A stretch of DNA of 64,000 nucleotides, taken from Sphingomonas sp. IC-56. GTDB taxonomy: Bacteria; Pseudomonadota; Alphaproteobacteria; Sphingomonadales; Sphingomonadaceae. Made by a program: the position numbers and the translations under genes. Below the pieces are notes generated by a model. It had not been told where the DNA came from and did no database searches. It saw only the letters and a program-made list of their open reading frames with translations. Shown in pieces: positions 33,673-43,060 of the stretch (within the stretch, counting starts at the first letter, position 1; each line of letters opens with the position of its first letter). The stretch lies in assembly GCF_021043375.1 (NCBI RefSeq), contig NZ_JAJNDV010000002.1, positions 248,001-312,000 of the forward strand. The letters are read 5' to 3'.

Positions 33673-34875
33673 ATGAACTATGAGGGTAGGATGTTCGGAC
33701 GGCAGCAGGATCAGCTGGAGTATATCGGCGAGGAAACACCGCGGCGTAGCCGCCGGTGGGTCTGGATCCTGGGCATCGCGATCCTGGTGATTGGCGTGAT
33801 CGCCGCCTTTGCCTTGGGCAAGGGTGGCGACGCCACCAAGAAGGGGGATCCCAAGGCAGCTGCCGCACCCAAAGGCGGATCGCAGAACCCGACCGTCACC
33901 GTGGCCGTACCCGGCAAGACCACGCTGGAAACGGTGGTGACCGGCACCGGCAGCCTGGCCGCACGCCGCGAAATGCCAGTGGGCGTCGCAGGCGAAGGCG
34001 GGCTGGTCACGCGCGTGCTGGTGGAACCGGGCAGCTGGGTCGGCGCGGGCCAGGTGCTCGCGACCGTCGACCGCTCGGTCCAGACGCAGACCGCCGATTC
34101 GCTGGCCGCCTCGATCCGAGTGGCGCAGGCGGACCTGCGGCTTGCCCAGGCCGAGCTTACCCGTGCCCAGCAGCTGGTGGCAAACGGCTTCATCTCGCGC
34201 GCGGACATCGACCGCCGCACCGCCGCGCGCGACCAGGCCCAGGCACGGCTGCGCGTGGCGCAGGCACAGCTTTCCGAAACCCAGGCGCGCAACCGCCGGC
34301 TCGACATCCGCGCGCCGGCCGCCGGTCTGGTGCTGACGCGCCAGGTGGAGCCGGGCCAGATCGTCAGCTCGGGTTCGGGCACGCTGTTCCGCATGGCGCA
34401 GGGCGGGCAGATGGAGCTGCGCACGCAGCTGGCCGAGACCGATCTTCAGAAGCTGCGCCCGGGCGTGCGCGCCCAGGTGACGCCGACCGGCACCACCAAG
34501 ACCTTCAACGGCGAAGTGTGGCAGGTTTCCCCGGTGATCGACCCGCAGACCCGCCAAGGTATTGCGCGCATCGCGCTGAAATATGATCCGGCGCTGCGCC
34601 CGGGCGGCTTTGCCAGCGCGCGCATCGTCGCGGGTGGCGTGACCGCGGTCGTGCTGCCGCAATCGGCGGTGCAGAGCGATGGCCAAGGCAATTACGTCTA
34701 TACGCTGAACACCGACAACGTAGCGGTGCGCGTGCCGGTGACCACCGGCGACGTGTCCGAGCAGGGCGTGGCGATCACCGGCGGCCTTTCGGGCAATGAA
34801 CGCGTGGTGCTGACCGCTGGCGCCTTCCTCAACCCCGGCCAGAAGGTTATCCCGAACCTTCAGAAGCTGAAATAA
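33673..34875 (+). CDS. RND efflux periplasmic adaptor (membrane fusion protein)
   Basis: 400 residues from ATG 33673 (ATG 33691 also possible). A short cytosolic part is followed by one transmembrane anchor (WVWILGIAILVIGVIAAFAL, about 26-47), the barrel/lipoyl halves (VTRVLVEPGSWVGAGQVLAT and APAAGLVLTRQVEPGQIV), a coiled-coil hairpin rich in Ala, Gln and Arg, and a C-terminal membrane-proximal domain ending LNPGQKVIPNL. Partner of the pump 13 bp downstream. No outer-membrane channel gene is adjacent, so the tripartite complex would borrow one. Confidence 0.92.
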   Translation: MNYEGRMFGRQQDQLEYIGEETPRRSRRWVWILGIAILVIGVIAAFALGKGGDATKKGDPKAAAAPKGGSQNPTVTVAVPGKTTLETVVTGTGSLAARREMPVGVAGEGGLVTRVLVEPGSWVGAGQVLATVDRSVQTQTADSLAASIRVAQADLRLAQAELTRAQQLVANGFISRADIDRRTAARDQAQARLRVAQAQLSETQARNRRLDIRAPAAGLVLTRQVEPGQIVSSGSGTLFRMAQGGQMELRTQLAETDLQKLRPGVRAQVTPTGTTKTFNGEVWQVSPVIDPQTRQGIARIALKYDPALRPGGFASARIVAGGVTAVVLPQSAVQSDGQGNYVYTLNTDNVAVRVPVTTGDVSEQGVAITGGLSGNERVVLTAGAFLNPGQKVIPNLQKLK

Positions 34876-34888
34876 GGGCGACGCTGCC

Positions 34889-37800
34889 ATGAGCTTCCGG
34901 AACATCTCGGCCTGGGCGATCCGCAACCCGGTGCCGCCCATTGTGCTGTTCATCGCCCTGACCATCGCGGGGCTGGTCAGCTTCATGCGCATGGACGTGA
35001 ACAACGATCCCGACATCGACTTCCCGATCGTGTGGATTTCGATCGGCCAGCCCGGCGCTGCGCCGAGCGAGCTGGAGAACCAGATCACGCAAAAGGTCGA
35101 GTCGGCGGTTCGCAGCCTTCAGGGCATCGACGAGATCAATTCCACCGTGCAGGAAGGCAGCACCCAGACGGTGGTGCAGCTGGCGATCGGTACGCCGATC
35201 GACCGCGCGGTGGAGGATGTCCGCTCCGCCATCCAGCAGATCCGCGGCGACTTGCCCGACGGCATCCTGGAGCCCCAGGTCGGCCGCGTCGACACGGCAA
35301 GCGACAACGACATCGCGAGCTTCACCGCGCTTGCCACCGATATGACGGTGGAAGAGCTGAGCTGGTACATCGACAACCAGGTGGCGAAGGAACTGCTGTC
35401 GGTCACCGGGCTGAGCTCGGTGGATCGCAATGGCGGCGTCAACCGCGAGATCCGCGTGATCCTGGACCCGGCCAAGCTGCAGGGCGTCGGGCTGACCGCG
35501 AGCCAGGTCAACCAGCAGCTGCGCCAGGTGAATTTGAACGCGGCGGGTGGACGGGCTGAGATTTCGGGCTTCGAGCAATCGGTGCGCGTGGTCGGCAACG
35601 CCACCAGCGCCTATGCGCTCAGCCAGACGCAGATCTCGACGGGCGCGGGGCGTACCGTGCGGCTGGCCGACATCGCCACGGTGAAGGACGCCTTTGCCGA
35701 GCAGCGCAGCGCGGCCGAATATAACAGCCAGCCGGTGATCTCGTTCGACATCAAGCGCGCCAAGGGTGCCTCTGACGTCGAGGTCTTCCATGCGGCCGAG
35801 AAGAAGCTTGAGGAGCTCCAGAAGCGCAATCCCAAGGTGAAGTTCGAGCTGCTCAACAACAACTCGAAATATGCCGAGGAGCAGTTCAACACCGCGATGA
35901 AGGCGATGGTGGAAGGCGCCGTGCTGGCGGTGATCGTGGTGTTCCTGTTCCTGCGCGACTGGCGGGCGACGGTGATCTCCGCGCTGGCGATCCCGCTGTC
36001 GGCGATCCCCAGCTTCTGGTTCATGGACATGCTGGGCTTCACGCTGAACCAGATGACGCTGCTGGCATTGAGCCTGGTGGCGGGCGTGCTGGTGGACGAT
36101 GCGATCGTGGAGATCGAGAACATCGTGCGCCACATGCGCATGGGCAAATCGGCGTATCAGGCATCGATCGACGCCGCCGACGAGATCGGGGTGGCGGTGC
36201 TCGCCACCACCATGTCGATTGTCGCGGTGTTCCTGCCGGTTGGGCTGATGCCGGGCATTTCGGGCCAGTTCTTCAAGAATTTCGGCCTGACCGTGGTCGC
36301 GTCGGTGCTGATGAGTTTGGCGGTCGCGCGATTGCTGACACCGATGATCGCGGCCTATTTCCTCAAGGCGCATGGCCAGGCGACCCACGGCGAAGGCATG
36401 CTGATGAACGGGTACATCAAGCTGCTGCGCTGGACGCTGCTGCACCGCTGGTCGGTGGTGGTGGCGTTCATCGTGGCGTTTGGCGCGACCATCGCCTGCT
36501 TCGCGATGCTGCCGATGACGTTCCAGCCCGCGCAGGACCAGGAAAGCGTGACCGCGACCATCGAGATGGTGCCGGGCACGCCGCTGGCCGACACGCACCG
36601 GGTGGTGACGCAGGTCGCCGACCTGCTCAAGGCCGAGCCGGGCGTCACCAATGTCTATGCCCGCAGCTTTGTGGGCAATGGCCGGGTGACCGCGAACCTG
36701 AAGGAAGACCGCACCGAAACCTCCACCGAGTTCGAGAAGCGGCTGGCGCCTAAGCTGGTCGCCATTCCCGACGCGCGGGTGAACTTCCGCTCGCAGTTCG
36801 GCTGGGGATCCTCGGGCCGCGACCTGACCGTGACGTTGGGCGGCGAGGACCCGGTCCTGCTCAACGAAACCGCCAACAAGCTGGTCAAGGAAATGGGCGG
36901 CATGAAGGAAGTGGTGGCGCCACGCGTCGCCGGCGACCTTCAGCGCCCGGAGATCGTGATCAAGCCGCGGCTCGACCTGGCGGCGAACCTGGGCGTGACG
37001 ACGGCGGCGCTGTCGAGCGCGATCCGCATCGCCACACTAGGTGACATCGACCAGAACAGCGCGAAATTCTCGCTGTCCGACCGTCAGATCCCGATCCGGG
37101 TGGCGCTCAATCAGGATGCGCGCGCAAAGCTGTCGACCATCCAGAACATGCCGGTGCAGACCCAGACCGGCGGATCGGTGCCGCTGTCGGTGGTTGCCGA
37201 TATCGGCTTTGGCGCGGGTCCGACCAAGGTGGAGCGCCTGAACCTTCAGCGCCGGCTGGTGGTGGGCGCCGACCTGGCCATGAACCCGGCCACGGGCAAG
37301 CCGTACGTCAACAACGAGGTGATGCAGAAGATCAACCAGCTGCCGACCATGAAGAACCTGCCGGTCGGCGTCGGCCAAATGACGGTGGGCCAGGCCAAGT
37401 GGCAGGCGGAGATGCTCAACAACTTCTTCGTCGCGCTGGGTTCGGGCATCTTCCTGGTCTTCGCGGTGCTGGTGCTGCTGTATCGCCGCTTCATGTCGCC
37501 GCTGGTGAACATGGGGTCGCTGCTGCTGGCGCCGCTGGGCGGGCTCATTGCGCTCATGATGACCGGCAACCCGCTGTCGCTGCCGGTGTTCATCGGCATC
37601 CTGATGCTGTTCGGGATCGTGGCCAAGAACTCGATCCTGCTCATCGACTTCGCGCTGGAGGAGATGGAAAAGGGCGTGCGCAAGTTCGACGCGATCCTGG
37701 ATGCCGGTCACAAGCGGGCCCAGCCGATCGTGATGACGACGGTCGCAATGGTCGCGGGCATGGTGCCGACCGCGTTGTCGCTGGATGGCGACAATAGCTG

Positions 37801-38032
37801 GCGCGCGCCGATGGGCATCGTGGTGATCGGCGGTCTGATCGTGTCGACGCTGCTGACGCTGGTGATCGTGCCCGGCATCTTCAGCCTGGCGGTCGGGCTG
37901 GAGCAGTGGCTGGGGCCGCGGCTCGGCAAGCGGCTGCTGACCTATCGCCCCGGCGACGATGGCAAGCTGATCGGCACGCATGGCGGGCTGATCGACCACA
38001 AGCCGGGAGACGCGCCGCAACCCGCCGAATGA
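34889..38032 (+). CDS. RND efflux transporter, AcrB/HAE1-like
   Basis: 1047 residues, inner-membrane proton-driven exporter. [20 protein letters not shown] is the first helix region, [19 protein letters not shown] starts the porter domain, and the TM4 proton-relay Asp pair is in [13 protein letters not shown]. Duplicated halves are visible (second: [20 protein letters not shown]). The length is normal for HAE1. Substrates are unknown. Forms an operon with the adaptor upstream; a hairpin starts 22 bp after the stop. Confidence 0.95.
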   Translation: MSFRNISAWAIRNPVPPIVLFIALTIAGLVSFMRMDVNNDPDIDFPIVWISIGQPGAAPSELENQITQKVESAVRSLQGIDEINSTVQEGSTQTVVQLAIGTPIDRAVEDVRSAIQQIRGDLPDGILEPQVGRVDTASDNDIASFTALATDMTVEELSWYIDNQVAKELLSVTGLSSVDRNGGVNREIRVILDPAKLQGVGLTASQVNQQLRQVNLNAAGGRAEISGFEQSVRVVGNATSAYALSQTQISTGAGRTVRLADIATVKDAFAEQRSAAEYNSQPVISFDIKRAKGASDVEVFHAAEKKLEELQKRNPKVKFELLNNNSKYAEEQFNTAMKAMVEGAVLAVIVVFLFLRDWRATVISALAIPLSAIPSFWFMDMLGFTLNQMTLLALSLVAGVLVDDAIVEIENIVRHMRMGKSAYQASIDAADEIGVAVLATTMSIVAVFLPVGLMPGISGQFFKNFGLTVVASVLMSLAVARLLTPMIAAYFLKAHGQATHGEGMLMNGYIKLLRWTLLHRWSVVVAFIVAFGATIACFAMLPMTFQPAQDQESVTATIEMVPGTPLADTHRVVTQVADLLKAEPGVTNVYARSFVGNGRVTANLKEDRTETSTEFEKRLAPKLVAIPDARVNFRSQFGWGSSGRDLTVTLGGEDPVLLNETANKLVKEMGGMKEVVAPRVAGDLQRPEIVIKPRLDLAANLGVTTAALSSAIRIATLGDIDQNSAKFSLSDRQIPIRVALNQDARAKLSTIQNMPVQTQTGGSVPLSVVADIGFGAGPTKVERLNLQRRLVVGADLAMNPATGKPYVNNEVMQKINQLPTMKNLPVGVGQMTVGQAKWQAEMLNNFFVALGSGIFLVFAVLVLLYRRFMSPLVNMGSLLLAPLGGLIALMMTGNPLSLPVFIGILMLFGIVAKNSILLIDFALEEMEKGVRKFDAILDAGHKRAQPIVMTTVAMVAGMVPTALSLDGDNSWRAPMGIVVIGGLIVSTLLTLVIVPGIFSLAVGLEQWLGPRLGKRLLTYRPGDDGKLIGTHGGLIDHKPGDAPQPAE

Positions 38033-38054
38033 ACTTGCCGGCGATTCGAGTATT

Positions 38055-38088
38055 GGGGAGCGGGTGAGAGTATCGCCCGCTCCCCTTT
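38055..38088 (+). terminator. Hairpin after RND operon overlapping the DUF445 start
   Basis: GGGGAGCGGG (38055-38064) pairs perfectly with CCCGCTCCCC (38076-38085), followed by TTT. It looks like an intrinsic terminator for the RND operon, yet its left arm contains the GGGGAG ribosome-binding site and the first base of the GTG start of the next gene. Confidence 0.7.
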
Positions 38089-39326
38089 CCGTTGATGCCG
38101 TGCCGCCTGCGCTGCGGCGCATGCGGATGCTCGCCACCGGCCTGCTGGTGCTGATGGCGGCGGTGTTCCTGACCAGCCGGCAGTATGAAGGCCTCCATCC
38201 GGCAATCGGATTCGTTCGCGCCTTTGCCGAAGCCGCGATGGTGGGTGGCCTCGCCGACTGGTTCGCAGTGACGGCGCTGTTCCGCCACCCGCTCCACCTG
38301 CCCATCCCGCACACCGCGATCATCCCGCGCAACAAGGACCGCATCGCCGATACGATGGGGACGTTCCTGCGCGACAATTTCCTGATCCCGAAGGTCGTGG
38401 CGCGGCGGATGCAGCGGCTGGATCTGGCGGGTGCTGCCGGACGCTGGCTGGCCAACCCGGGCGAGGGCCGCGGGCGGCTGCGCGCGGGCATCGGCCGGCT
38501 GGCGGCGGACATGCTGGAGTCGCTCGACCAGGAGCGGCTTGGGGGCATGGCCAAGCAGGCGCTGGGCAATCGGCTGCGCGCGATGGCCGTCGCGCCGCTG
38601 ATCGGCAGGGCGCTGGAAACCGCGATGCGCGAGGACCGGCACCGGCCGCTGCTCGACGGCATGATCCGCTGGGCCGCCAAGGTGCTGGAGGCCAATGAGC
38701 ATCTGATCCGCGCAATGGTGCACGAACGCTCGGGCGCGGTGATGCGCTGGACCGGGCTGGACGAGACGCTGGCCAACAAGATCATCGACGGGCTGCACAA
38801 GCTGATCGCCGCCATGGCCGAAGAGCCCGACCATCCGCTGCGCGCCAAGGCAGAGGAAGGGTTGGCGCAGCTGGCGTTCGACCTGCAGCACGACCCCGAC
38901 AAGCGCGCGCGGTTGGAAGCGCTGAAGAACGAGTTGCTCGACAATCCTGCGCTGGCCGACTGGTGGCTGGGGATCTGGGAGTCCGGGCGCGCGGCGATGC
39001 TGCGAATCGCGCGCAATCCCGATGCGATGCTAAAGGGCGAGTTCGCCGCGGCGATGCGCCAGCTGGGCGAGACGCTGCAGCGCGACGCGCGGCTTGCCGG
39101 CACGATCAACCGCTTCGCGCGGCGCGCGGCGGTGGGGGCGGCGTCCGATTATGGCGACGGGATCGTGCGGCTGGTGTCCGACACCATCCGCGGGTGGGAC
39201 GCGCAGACGGTCACGGGGCGGCTGGAGAATGTCGTGGGGCGTGACCTTCAGTATATTCGGATCAACGGCACGGTGGTGGGCGGGCTGGTTGGCCTGGGGA
39301 TTCACGCGGTGGATGTGTTGTTGTGA
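38064..39326 (+). CDS. DUF445 inner-membrane protein
   Basis: 420 residues. An N-terminal transmembrane segment (MLATGLLVLMAAVFLTS) is followed by the DUF445 signature FAEAAMVGGLADWFAVTALF with IPHTAIIPRNKDRIADTMG, a long helical cytosolic or periplasmic part, and a C-terminal hydrophobic anchor (GTVVGGLVGLGIHAVDVLL). Function unknown. GTG 38064 has GGGGAG 3 bp upstream but lies in a hairpin; GTG 38100 is an alternative start. Whether it is cotranscribed with the RND genes depends on that hairpin. Confidence 0.85.
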   Translation: MRVSPAPLSVDAVPPALRRMRMLATGLLVLMAAVFLTSRQYEGLHPAIGFVRAFAEAAMVGGLADWFAVTALFRHPLHLPIPHTAIIPRNKDRIADTMGTFLRDNFLIPKVVARRMQRLDLAGAAGRWLANPGEGRGRLRAGIGRLAADMLESLDQERLGGMAKQALGNRLRAMAVAPLIGRALETAMREDRHRPLLDGMIRWAAKVLEANEHLIRAMVHERSGAVMRWTGLDETLANKIIDGLHKLIAAMAEEPDHPLRAKAEEGLAQLAFDLQHDPDKRARLEALKNELLDNPALADWWLGIWESGRAAMLRIARNPDAMLKGEFAAAMRQLGETLQRDARLAGTINRFARRAAVGAASDYGDGIVRLVSDTIRGWDAQTVTGRLENVVGRDLQYIRINGTVVGGLVGLGIHAVDVLL

Positions 39327-39366
39327 GGGATGCTTAGGCTCCCGGTATCAAGTGGGCACTAAGCTA

Positions 39367-39558
39367 GTCCTCCCCTGAAGGTGGAGGGGGACCAGAGAAG
39401 CTGGTGGAGGAGTAGTTCGCCTCGAGTGGCGTGGCTGGTGGATAGCTACCCCTCCGTCAGCCCTGCGGGCTGCCACAGCGCCGGGTCGCTCGTGCCCCCG
39501 GCACGAGCTTGGATTGCCGGGGCAATCCGACCCGGTGCTCCCTCCGGGGGAGGATTTT
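39367..39558. repeat. Palindromic element A, copy 4, with a nested palindromic insert
   Basis: The left part CCTCCCCTGAAGGTGGAGG then GGGACCAGAGAAGCTGGT resembles the left half of element A, and CTCCCTCCGGGGGAGGATTT its right end. Inner hairpins ACCAGAGAAGCTGGT and CAGCCCTGCGGGCTG are seen. A further 59-bp palindromic unit (39480-39538) sits inside the right half. Confidence 0.75.
39480..39538. repeat. Three-way-junction palindrome inside element A copy 4
   Basis: Outer arms GCCGGGTCG and CGACCCGGT enclose two perfect hairpins, CTCGTGCC-CCC-GGCACGAG and GGATTGCC-GG-GGCAATCC. The RNA or single-stranded DNA could fold as a three-way junction. No gene overlaps it. Confidence 0.7.
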
Positions 39559-39622
39559 GGAGCGGGACTTTGGCTTAGGGCTGGATGGTGGGACGGCAGA
39601 GCCTTTCTTGGGGCCACTTAAC

Positions 39623-39725
39623 AGTTCCCCGGCGAAGGCTGGGGCTCAGTTGCCATGACGCCGCGAAGGCGGGGTGCCTTTTCGGGGGATGCCGAGGCTG
39701 GGCCCCGGCCTTCGCCGGGGAACTG
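39623..39725. repeat. Palindromic element C, copy 1
   Basis: AGTTCCCCGGCGAAGGCTGG then GGCTCAGTTGCC at the left matches inverted TGGGCCCCGGCCTTCGCCGG then GGAACT at the right, with GCCGCGAAGGCGGGGTGCC between. A second copy with diverged right half is at 44650-44753. Intergenic, after the DUF445 gene. Confidence 0.75.
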
Positions 39726-39764
39726 GTGGGGATACGGTAATGTAGAGCCCGCATGGCGCACATC

Positions 39765-39852
39765 CGTCATCCCGGCTTTGAGCCGGGATCCCGCTTCTTC
39801 CTTCTTCTTCCAAAGCAAGGCAGCGGGACCCCGGCTCAAGGCCGGGGTGACG
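39765..39852. repeat. Palindromic element B, copy 2
   Basis: CGTCATCCCGGCTTTGAGCC and its inverted partner GGCTCAAGGCCGGGGTGACG enclose TCCCGCTTCTT and a mirrored AGCGGGA. Same size and design as the copy at 21461-21548. Between element C copy 1 and a minus-strand gene, so this 530-bp gap is almost wholly repeat DNA. Confidence 0.85.
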
Positions 39853-39858
39853 AATAAA

Positions 39859-40329
39859 CTAGCTGGTCGCCGTAGCGACCGTATCGGCTGTGGCGCCGGT
39901 CAGGACCAGTTCGCCTTGTTCCTCGCCGTCCCAATAGTGGAGGCGAGTGCCCTGGACGTTGATGAGGACGAGGCCCGGGGTATCGATGCCGTCCTTGAAC
40001 CAGCGTTCCAGGTCGGGGGTCCAGTGCGCCTCGAACTGCGCCTTGTCCTGGATGATGCGGGCTTCGCCTTCGATATGGATGAAGACCGGCTTCATGCCGA
40101 GCATGCCGCCCTTGCCGTGGAAGCCGAGCCCGACCTTGGGATCGGCGCGCAGTTCGCGGACGACGCGGGTGTCTTCGCAGGCGAAGTACCAGCTGTCGCC
40201 GTCATAATCGACGTCGCGGTTGTTACTCATCGGCCGGCCGGCGATGGTGCCGCCGTCCGAATGGGTGGAAAGCATTGCGAAATCGATGTCTTTGACGATT
40301 CTCGCCAATTCGCCGAGGGTCTTGGGCAT
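39859..40329 (-). CDS. Pyridoxamine 5'-phosphate oxidase-fold (general stress) protein
   Basis: 156 residues from ATG 40329 (frame opens slightly upstream). The split-barrel flavin fold is indicated by DIDFAMLSTHSDGGTIAGRP near residues 14-33, then SWYFACEDTRVVRELRADPK and VGLGFHGKGGML. It matches general stress protein 26-type proteins, which bind FMN or FAD; it is not PdxH, present elsewhere in the window. Function unknown. Confidence 0.85.
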   Translation of the reverse strand: MPKTLGELARIVKDIDFAMLSTHSDGGTIAGRPMSNNRDVDYDGDSWYFACEDTRVVRELRADPKVGLGFHGKGGMLGMKPVFIHIEGEARIIQDKAQFEAHWTPDLERWFKDGIDTPGLVLINVQGTRLHYWDGEEQGELVLTGATADTVATATS

Positions 40330-40384
40330 TGCGGCACTCCTTCGAAGGTCGCGCAATCAACGCCTGCCGTGGCTCTTTAGGTTC

Positions 40385-41056
40385 TTAGCGCCAATCGAGC
40401 AGCGGCCACCCCTTTGCCTTGGCGAGGCTGATCAGCGGCGCGTGGGCGTTGACCGCGAAGGGCTCGTCCGCCCAGGCGAGCAGCGGGGCGTCGGAAACGT
40501 GATCGGAATAGGCGCGGATATGGCAGTCGCGCCGGTCGAGCCCCTGCCCTGCCAGCCAGGCTTCTACCATCACCAGCTTGGCCGGGCCGTAGCAGTTCTC
40601 GCCATCGAGCAGCGAGAGGATGTCACCGCCCTCGCTACGCCGCGCCTGGGTGGCAACGACATGGTCGAAGCCGAGACGGCGGGCGATGCCGGCCGCGTAA
40701 TAGCCGTGCGAGGCGGTTGCCATCACCAGCCGGTACCCGTCGGCGCGGTCCTGCGCGATGCGTTCGCGTGCGCCCTGGAGCACGCCATACTCCGCCTCGT
40801 GCGCGGCAAAGCCTTCGGCCACCTGCTCGATTTGCGCCGGTGTAAGGGTGCGGCCGAGCAGCAGGCGATGCGAGAATTGCTTGAGCCCGGCGCGGTCGAG
40901 CCGCTTGACCAGATAGGCCAGCCCGGCCACGCCGACGACCGGAAGCAGCGCCAGCCGCCACGGCGCGCGGCGACGGGCGGCATGGACCAGGAAGCGCGTC
41001 CAGGTAGGCGCGGCGGTGATCGTCTTGTCCATGTCATAGATTGCGAAATGCTGCAT
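40385..41056 (-). CDS. HAD-IB family phosphatase
   Basis: 223 residues. The HAD motif I is IYDMDKTIT (nucleophile Asp8 and Asp10), motif II the Ser/Thr in MVMATASHGYY-like LVMATASHG, and motif III/IV the Lys in GPAKLVMVEAW and Asp in AYSDHVSDAPLL. The helical cap, about residues 20-95, fits subfamily IB (SerB-like). Substrate unknown; phosphoserine or a lipid-type phosphate is possible. Divergent from the Mla-type operon, with about 80 bp between. Confidence 0.85.
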   Translation of the reverse strand: MQHFAIYDMDKTITAAPTWTRFLVHAARRRAPWRLALLPVVGVAGLAYLVKRLDRAGLKQFSHRLLLGRTLTPAQIEQVAEGFAAHEAEYGVLQGARERIAQDRADGYRLVMATASHGYYAAGIARRLGFDHVVATQARRSEGGDILSLLDGENCYGPAKLVMVEAWLAGQGLDRRDCHIRAYSDHVSDAPLLAWADEPFAVNAHAPLISLAKAKGWPLLDWR

Positions 41057-41138
41057 CGGCGCATCTAGACGCGGCGGAACGGGGCATGCCAGCGCTTACG
41101 CTTGCCGTGGGGAGGTAAATCGCCGAAAGGTGCAGATC

Positions 41139-42245
41139 ATGAGGGGCAGCGCCAATTTCGAACGAATCGAGGACGGTGGCGGTACGCTGCGGTTCAGCGG
41201 CAATCTGTCGCTCGCCTGCCTGCACGACCTGCCCGACCGGCTGAACGCCGTCGACGGACCGGTTGCCAGGCTGGACCTGAGCGATGTCGAGCGGATCGAC
41301 ACGGTCGGCGCCTGGCTGATCCACCGTTTTGCCCGCGATCATGGCAGCCAAGTCGAGGGGCTTCAGCCCGACGAACAGCATCTGCTGGAGCAGGTAGCCG
41401 CCGCCGAGCATCCCATCGAGCTGCCGCGAAAGCATGCCGATCCGTTTACGCGGGTTCTGGGCGAGATCGGCGAGGCGGTGGTCACGGCCGGGCGGACCAT
41501 GGTCGGCCTGCTCGGCTTTCTGGGCGCGACGCTGATCGCGTTCTGGAACGTGGCCAGGCATCCCAAGCGTTTCCGCTTCAATGCCACCGTGCATCGGTTC
41601 GAGGTGGTGGGCGTTTCGGCGCTTGGCATCATCGGGCTGATGAGCTTCCTGATCGGCATCGTCATCGCGCAGCAAGGCGCGGTGCAGCTGCGCCAGTTCG
41701 GCGCGGAGGTGTACACGATCAACCTGGTCGGGCGGATCACCCTGCGCGAACTGGGCGTGCTGATGACGGCGATCATGGTCGCGGGGCGATCGGGGTCGGC
41801 ATTCGCCGCGCAGCTGGGCACCATGAAGCTGACCGAAGAGATCGACGCGATGCGCACGATCGGCGTGTCGCCGATGGAGGCGCTGGTGGTGCCGCGCACG
41901 CTGTCGGTGGTGCTGATGATGCCGCTGCTGGGCTTCTATGCCTCGGTGGTGGCAATCCTCGGCGGCGCGCTGCTGTCCTGGGCGACGTTGGGCATTCCGT
42001 TCATCACCTTTATCCAGCGCATCCGCGAAGTGGTGCCGCTGACCGATTTGTGGGTCGGGCTGATCAAGGCGCCGATGTTCGGGCTGATCATCGCGGTCTC
42101 CGGGTGCTATCAGGGCATGCAGGTCGAGGCCGACGCCGAGCAGGTCGGCAGCCGCACGACCATTGCGGTGGTCCAGGCGATCTTCCTGGTGATCGTGCTC
42201 GACGCGTTCTTCGCGGTGTTCTTCAGCGAGATTGGCTGGATCTGA
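41139..42245 (+). CDS. mlaE: MlaE-family ABC permease with N-terminal STAS domain
   Basis: Permease of an Mla-type retrograde or anterograde phospholipid transporter. 368 residues from ATG 41139 (AAAGG 8 bp upstream; GTG 41130 also in frame). About residues 1-95 form a STAS-like domain (RLDLSDVERIDTVGAWLIHR) fused to the permease, where E. coli has a separate MlaB. The permease has five helices with the MlaE signature LRELGVLMTAIMVAGRSGSA and IDAMRTIGVSPMEALVVPR. One-base overlap with the ATPase gene. Confidence 0.92.
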   Translation: MRGSANFERIEDGGGTLRFSGNLSLACLHDLPDRLNAVDGPVARLDLSDVERIDTVGAWLIHRFARDHGSQVEGLQPDEQHLLEQVAAAEHPIELPRKHADPFTRVLGEIGEAVVTAGRTMVGLLGFLGATLIAFWNVARHPKRFRFNATVHRFEVVGVSALGIIGLMSFLIGIVIAQQGAVQLRQFGAEVYTINLVGRITLRELGVLMTAIMVAGRSGSAFAAQLGTMKLTEEIDAMRTIGVSPMEALVVPRTLSVVLMMPLLGFYASVVAILGGALLSWATLGIPFITFIQRIREVVPLTDLWVGLIKAPMFGLIIAVSGCYQGMQVEADAEQVGSRTTIAVVQAIFLVIVLDAFFAVFFSEIGWI

Positions 42246-43060
42246 TGGCGCGGCGCGAACAAGACGAAACCATTATCCGCGTCCGCGGCCTGAAGAACGG
42301 CTTTGGCGAACAGGTCGTCCATGAGGGGCTGGACCTGGACGTGCGGCGGGGCGAGATCCTGGGCGTGGTCGGAGGATCGGGCACCGGCAAGTCGGTGCTG
42401 ATGCGCTCCATCGTCGGGCTGCAGACGCCGTACGAAGGATCGATCGAAGTGTTCGGCGAGAACACGATCGGCCGCGAAGAGACCGAGGCGGTCAATATCC
42501 GCAAGCGCTGGGGCGTGCTGTTCCAGGGCGGCGCGCTGTTCTCCACGCTGACCGTGTCCGAGAATGTCCAGGTGCCGATCCAGGAATTCTATCCCGGGCT
42601 GGACGCCGCGCTGCTGCAGGAAATCGCCGCGTACAAGGTGGTGATGACCGGCCTGCCGCCCGATGCCGGGCCGAAATACCCCGCCGAACTGTCGGGCGGC
42701 ATGAAGAAGCGGGCTGGGCTCGCTCGCGCGCTGGCGCTCGATCCCGAATTGCTGTTCCTGGACGAGCCGACCGCCGGTCTGGACCCGATCGGCGCGGCCG
42801 CGTTCGACGAATTGACGCTGTCGCTCCAGAAGACGCTGGGGCTGACGGTGTTCCTGATCACCCACGATCTGGATTCGCTGTATGCGATCTGCGACCGGGT
42901 GGCGGTGCTGGCCGACAAGAAGGTTATCGCCGTGGGCACGATCGACGAATTGCTCGCGCTGGATCATCCGTGGATCCAGGAATATTTCAACGGTCCGCGC
43001 GGTCGCGCCGCGGTCGCCAGTGCCGGTGAGAAGCCGGCGTCGCAGGACAAGAGGCTCTGA
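42245..43060 (+). CDS. mlaF: MlaF-type ABC transporter ATP-binding protein
   Basis: 271 residues. Walker A VGGSGTGKSVLMRS, Q-loop LFQGGALFSTLTV, ABC signature LSGGMKKRAGLARALA, Walker B LLFLDEPTAGLD and the H-loop in ITHDLDS are all intact. The KKRAGLARA form of the signature is typical of MlaF. Its ATG lies in the mlaE stop (TGATG) and its stop in the MCE-protein start, so the three are tightly coupled. A longer in-frame extension upstream (to 41102) is a shadow of mlaE. Confidence 0.94.
   Translation: MARREQDETIIRVRGLKNGFGEQVVHEGLDLDVRRGEILGVVGGSGTGKSVLMRSIVGLQTPYEGSIEVFGENTIGREETEAVNIRKRWGVLFQGGALFSTLTVSENVQVPIQEFYPGLDAALLQEIAAYKVVMTGLPPDAGPKYPAELSGGMKKRAGLARALALDPELLFLDEPTAGLDPIGAAAFDELTLSLQKTLGLTVFLITHDLDSLYAICDRVAVLADKKVIAVGTIDELLALDHPWIQEYFNGPRGRAAVASAGEKPASQDKRL

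Noticed and set aside
37037..39109. 690-codon minus-strand open frame
   Set aside because: Spans the antisense of two well-identified genes (RND pump and DUF445 protein).
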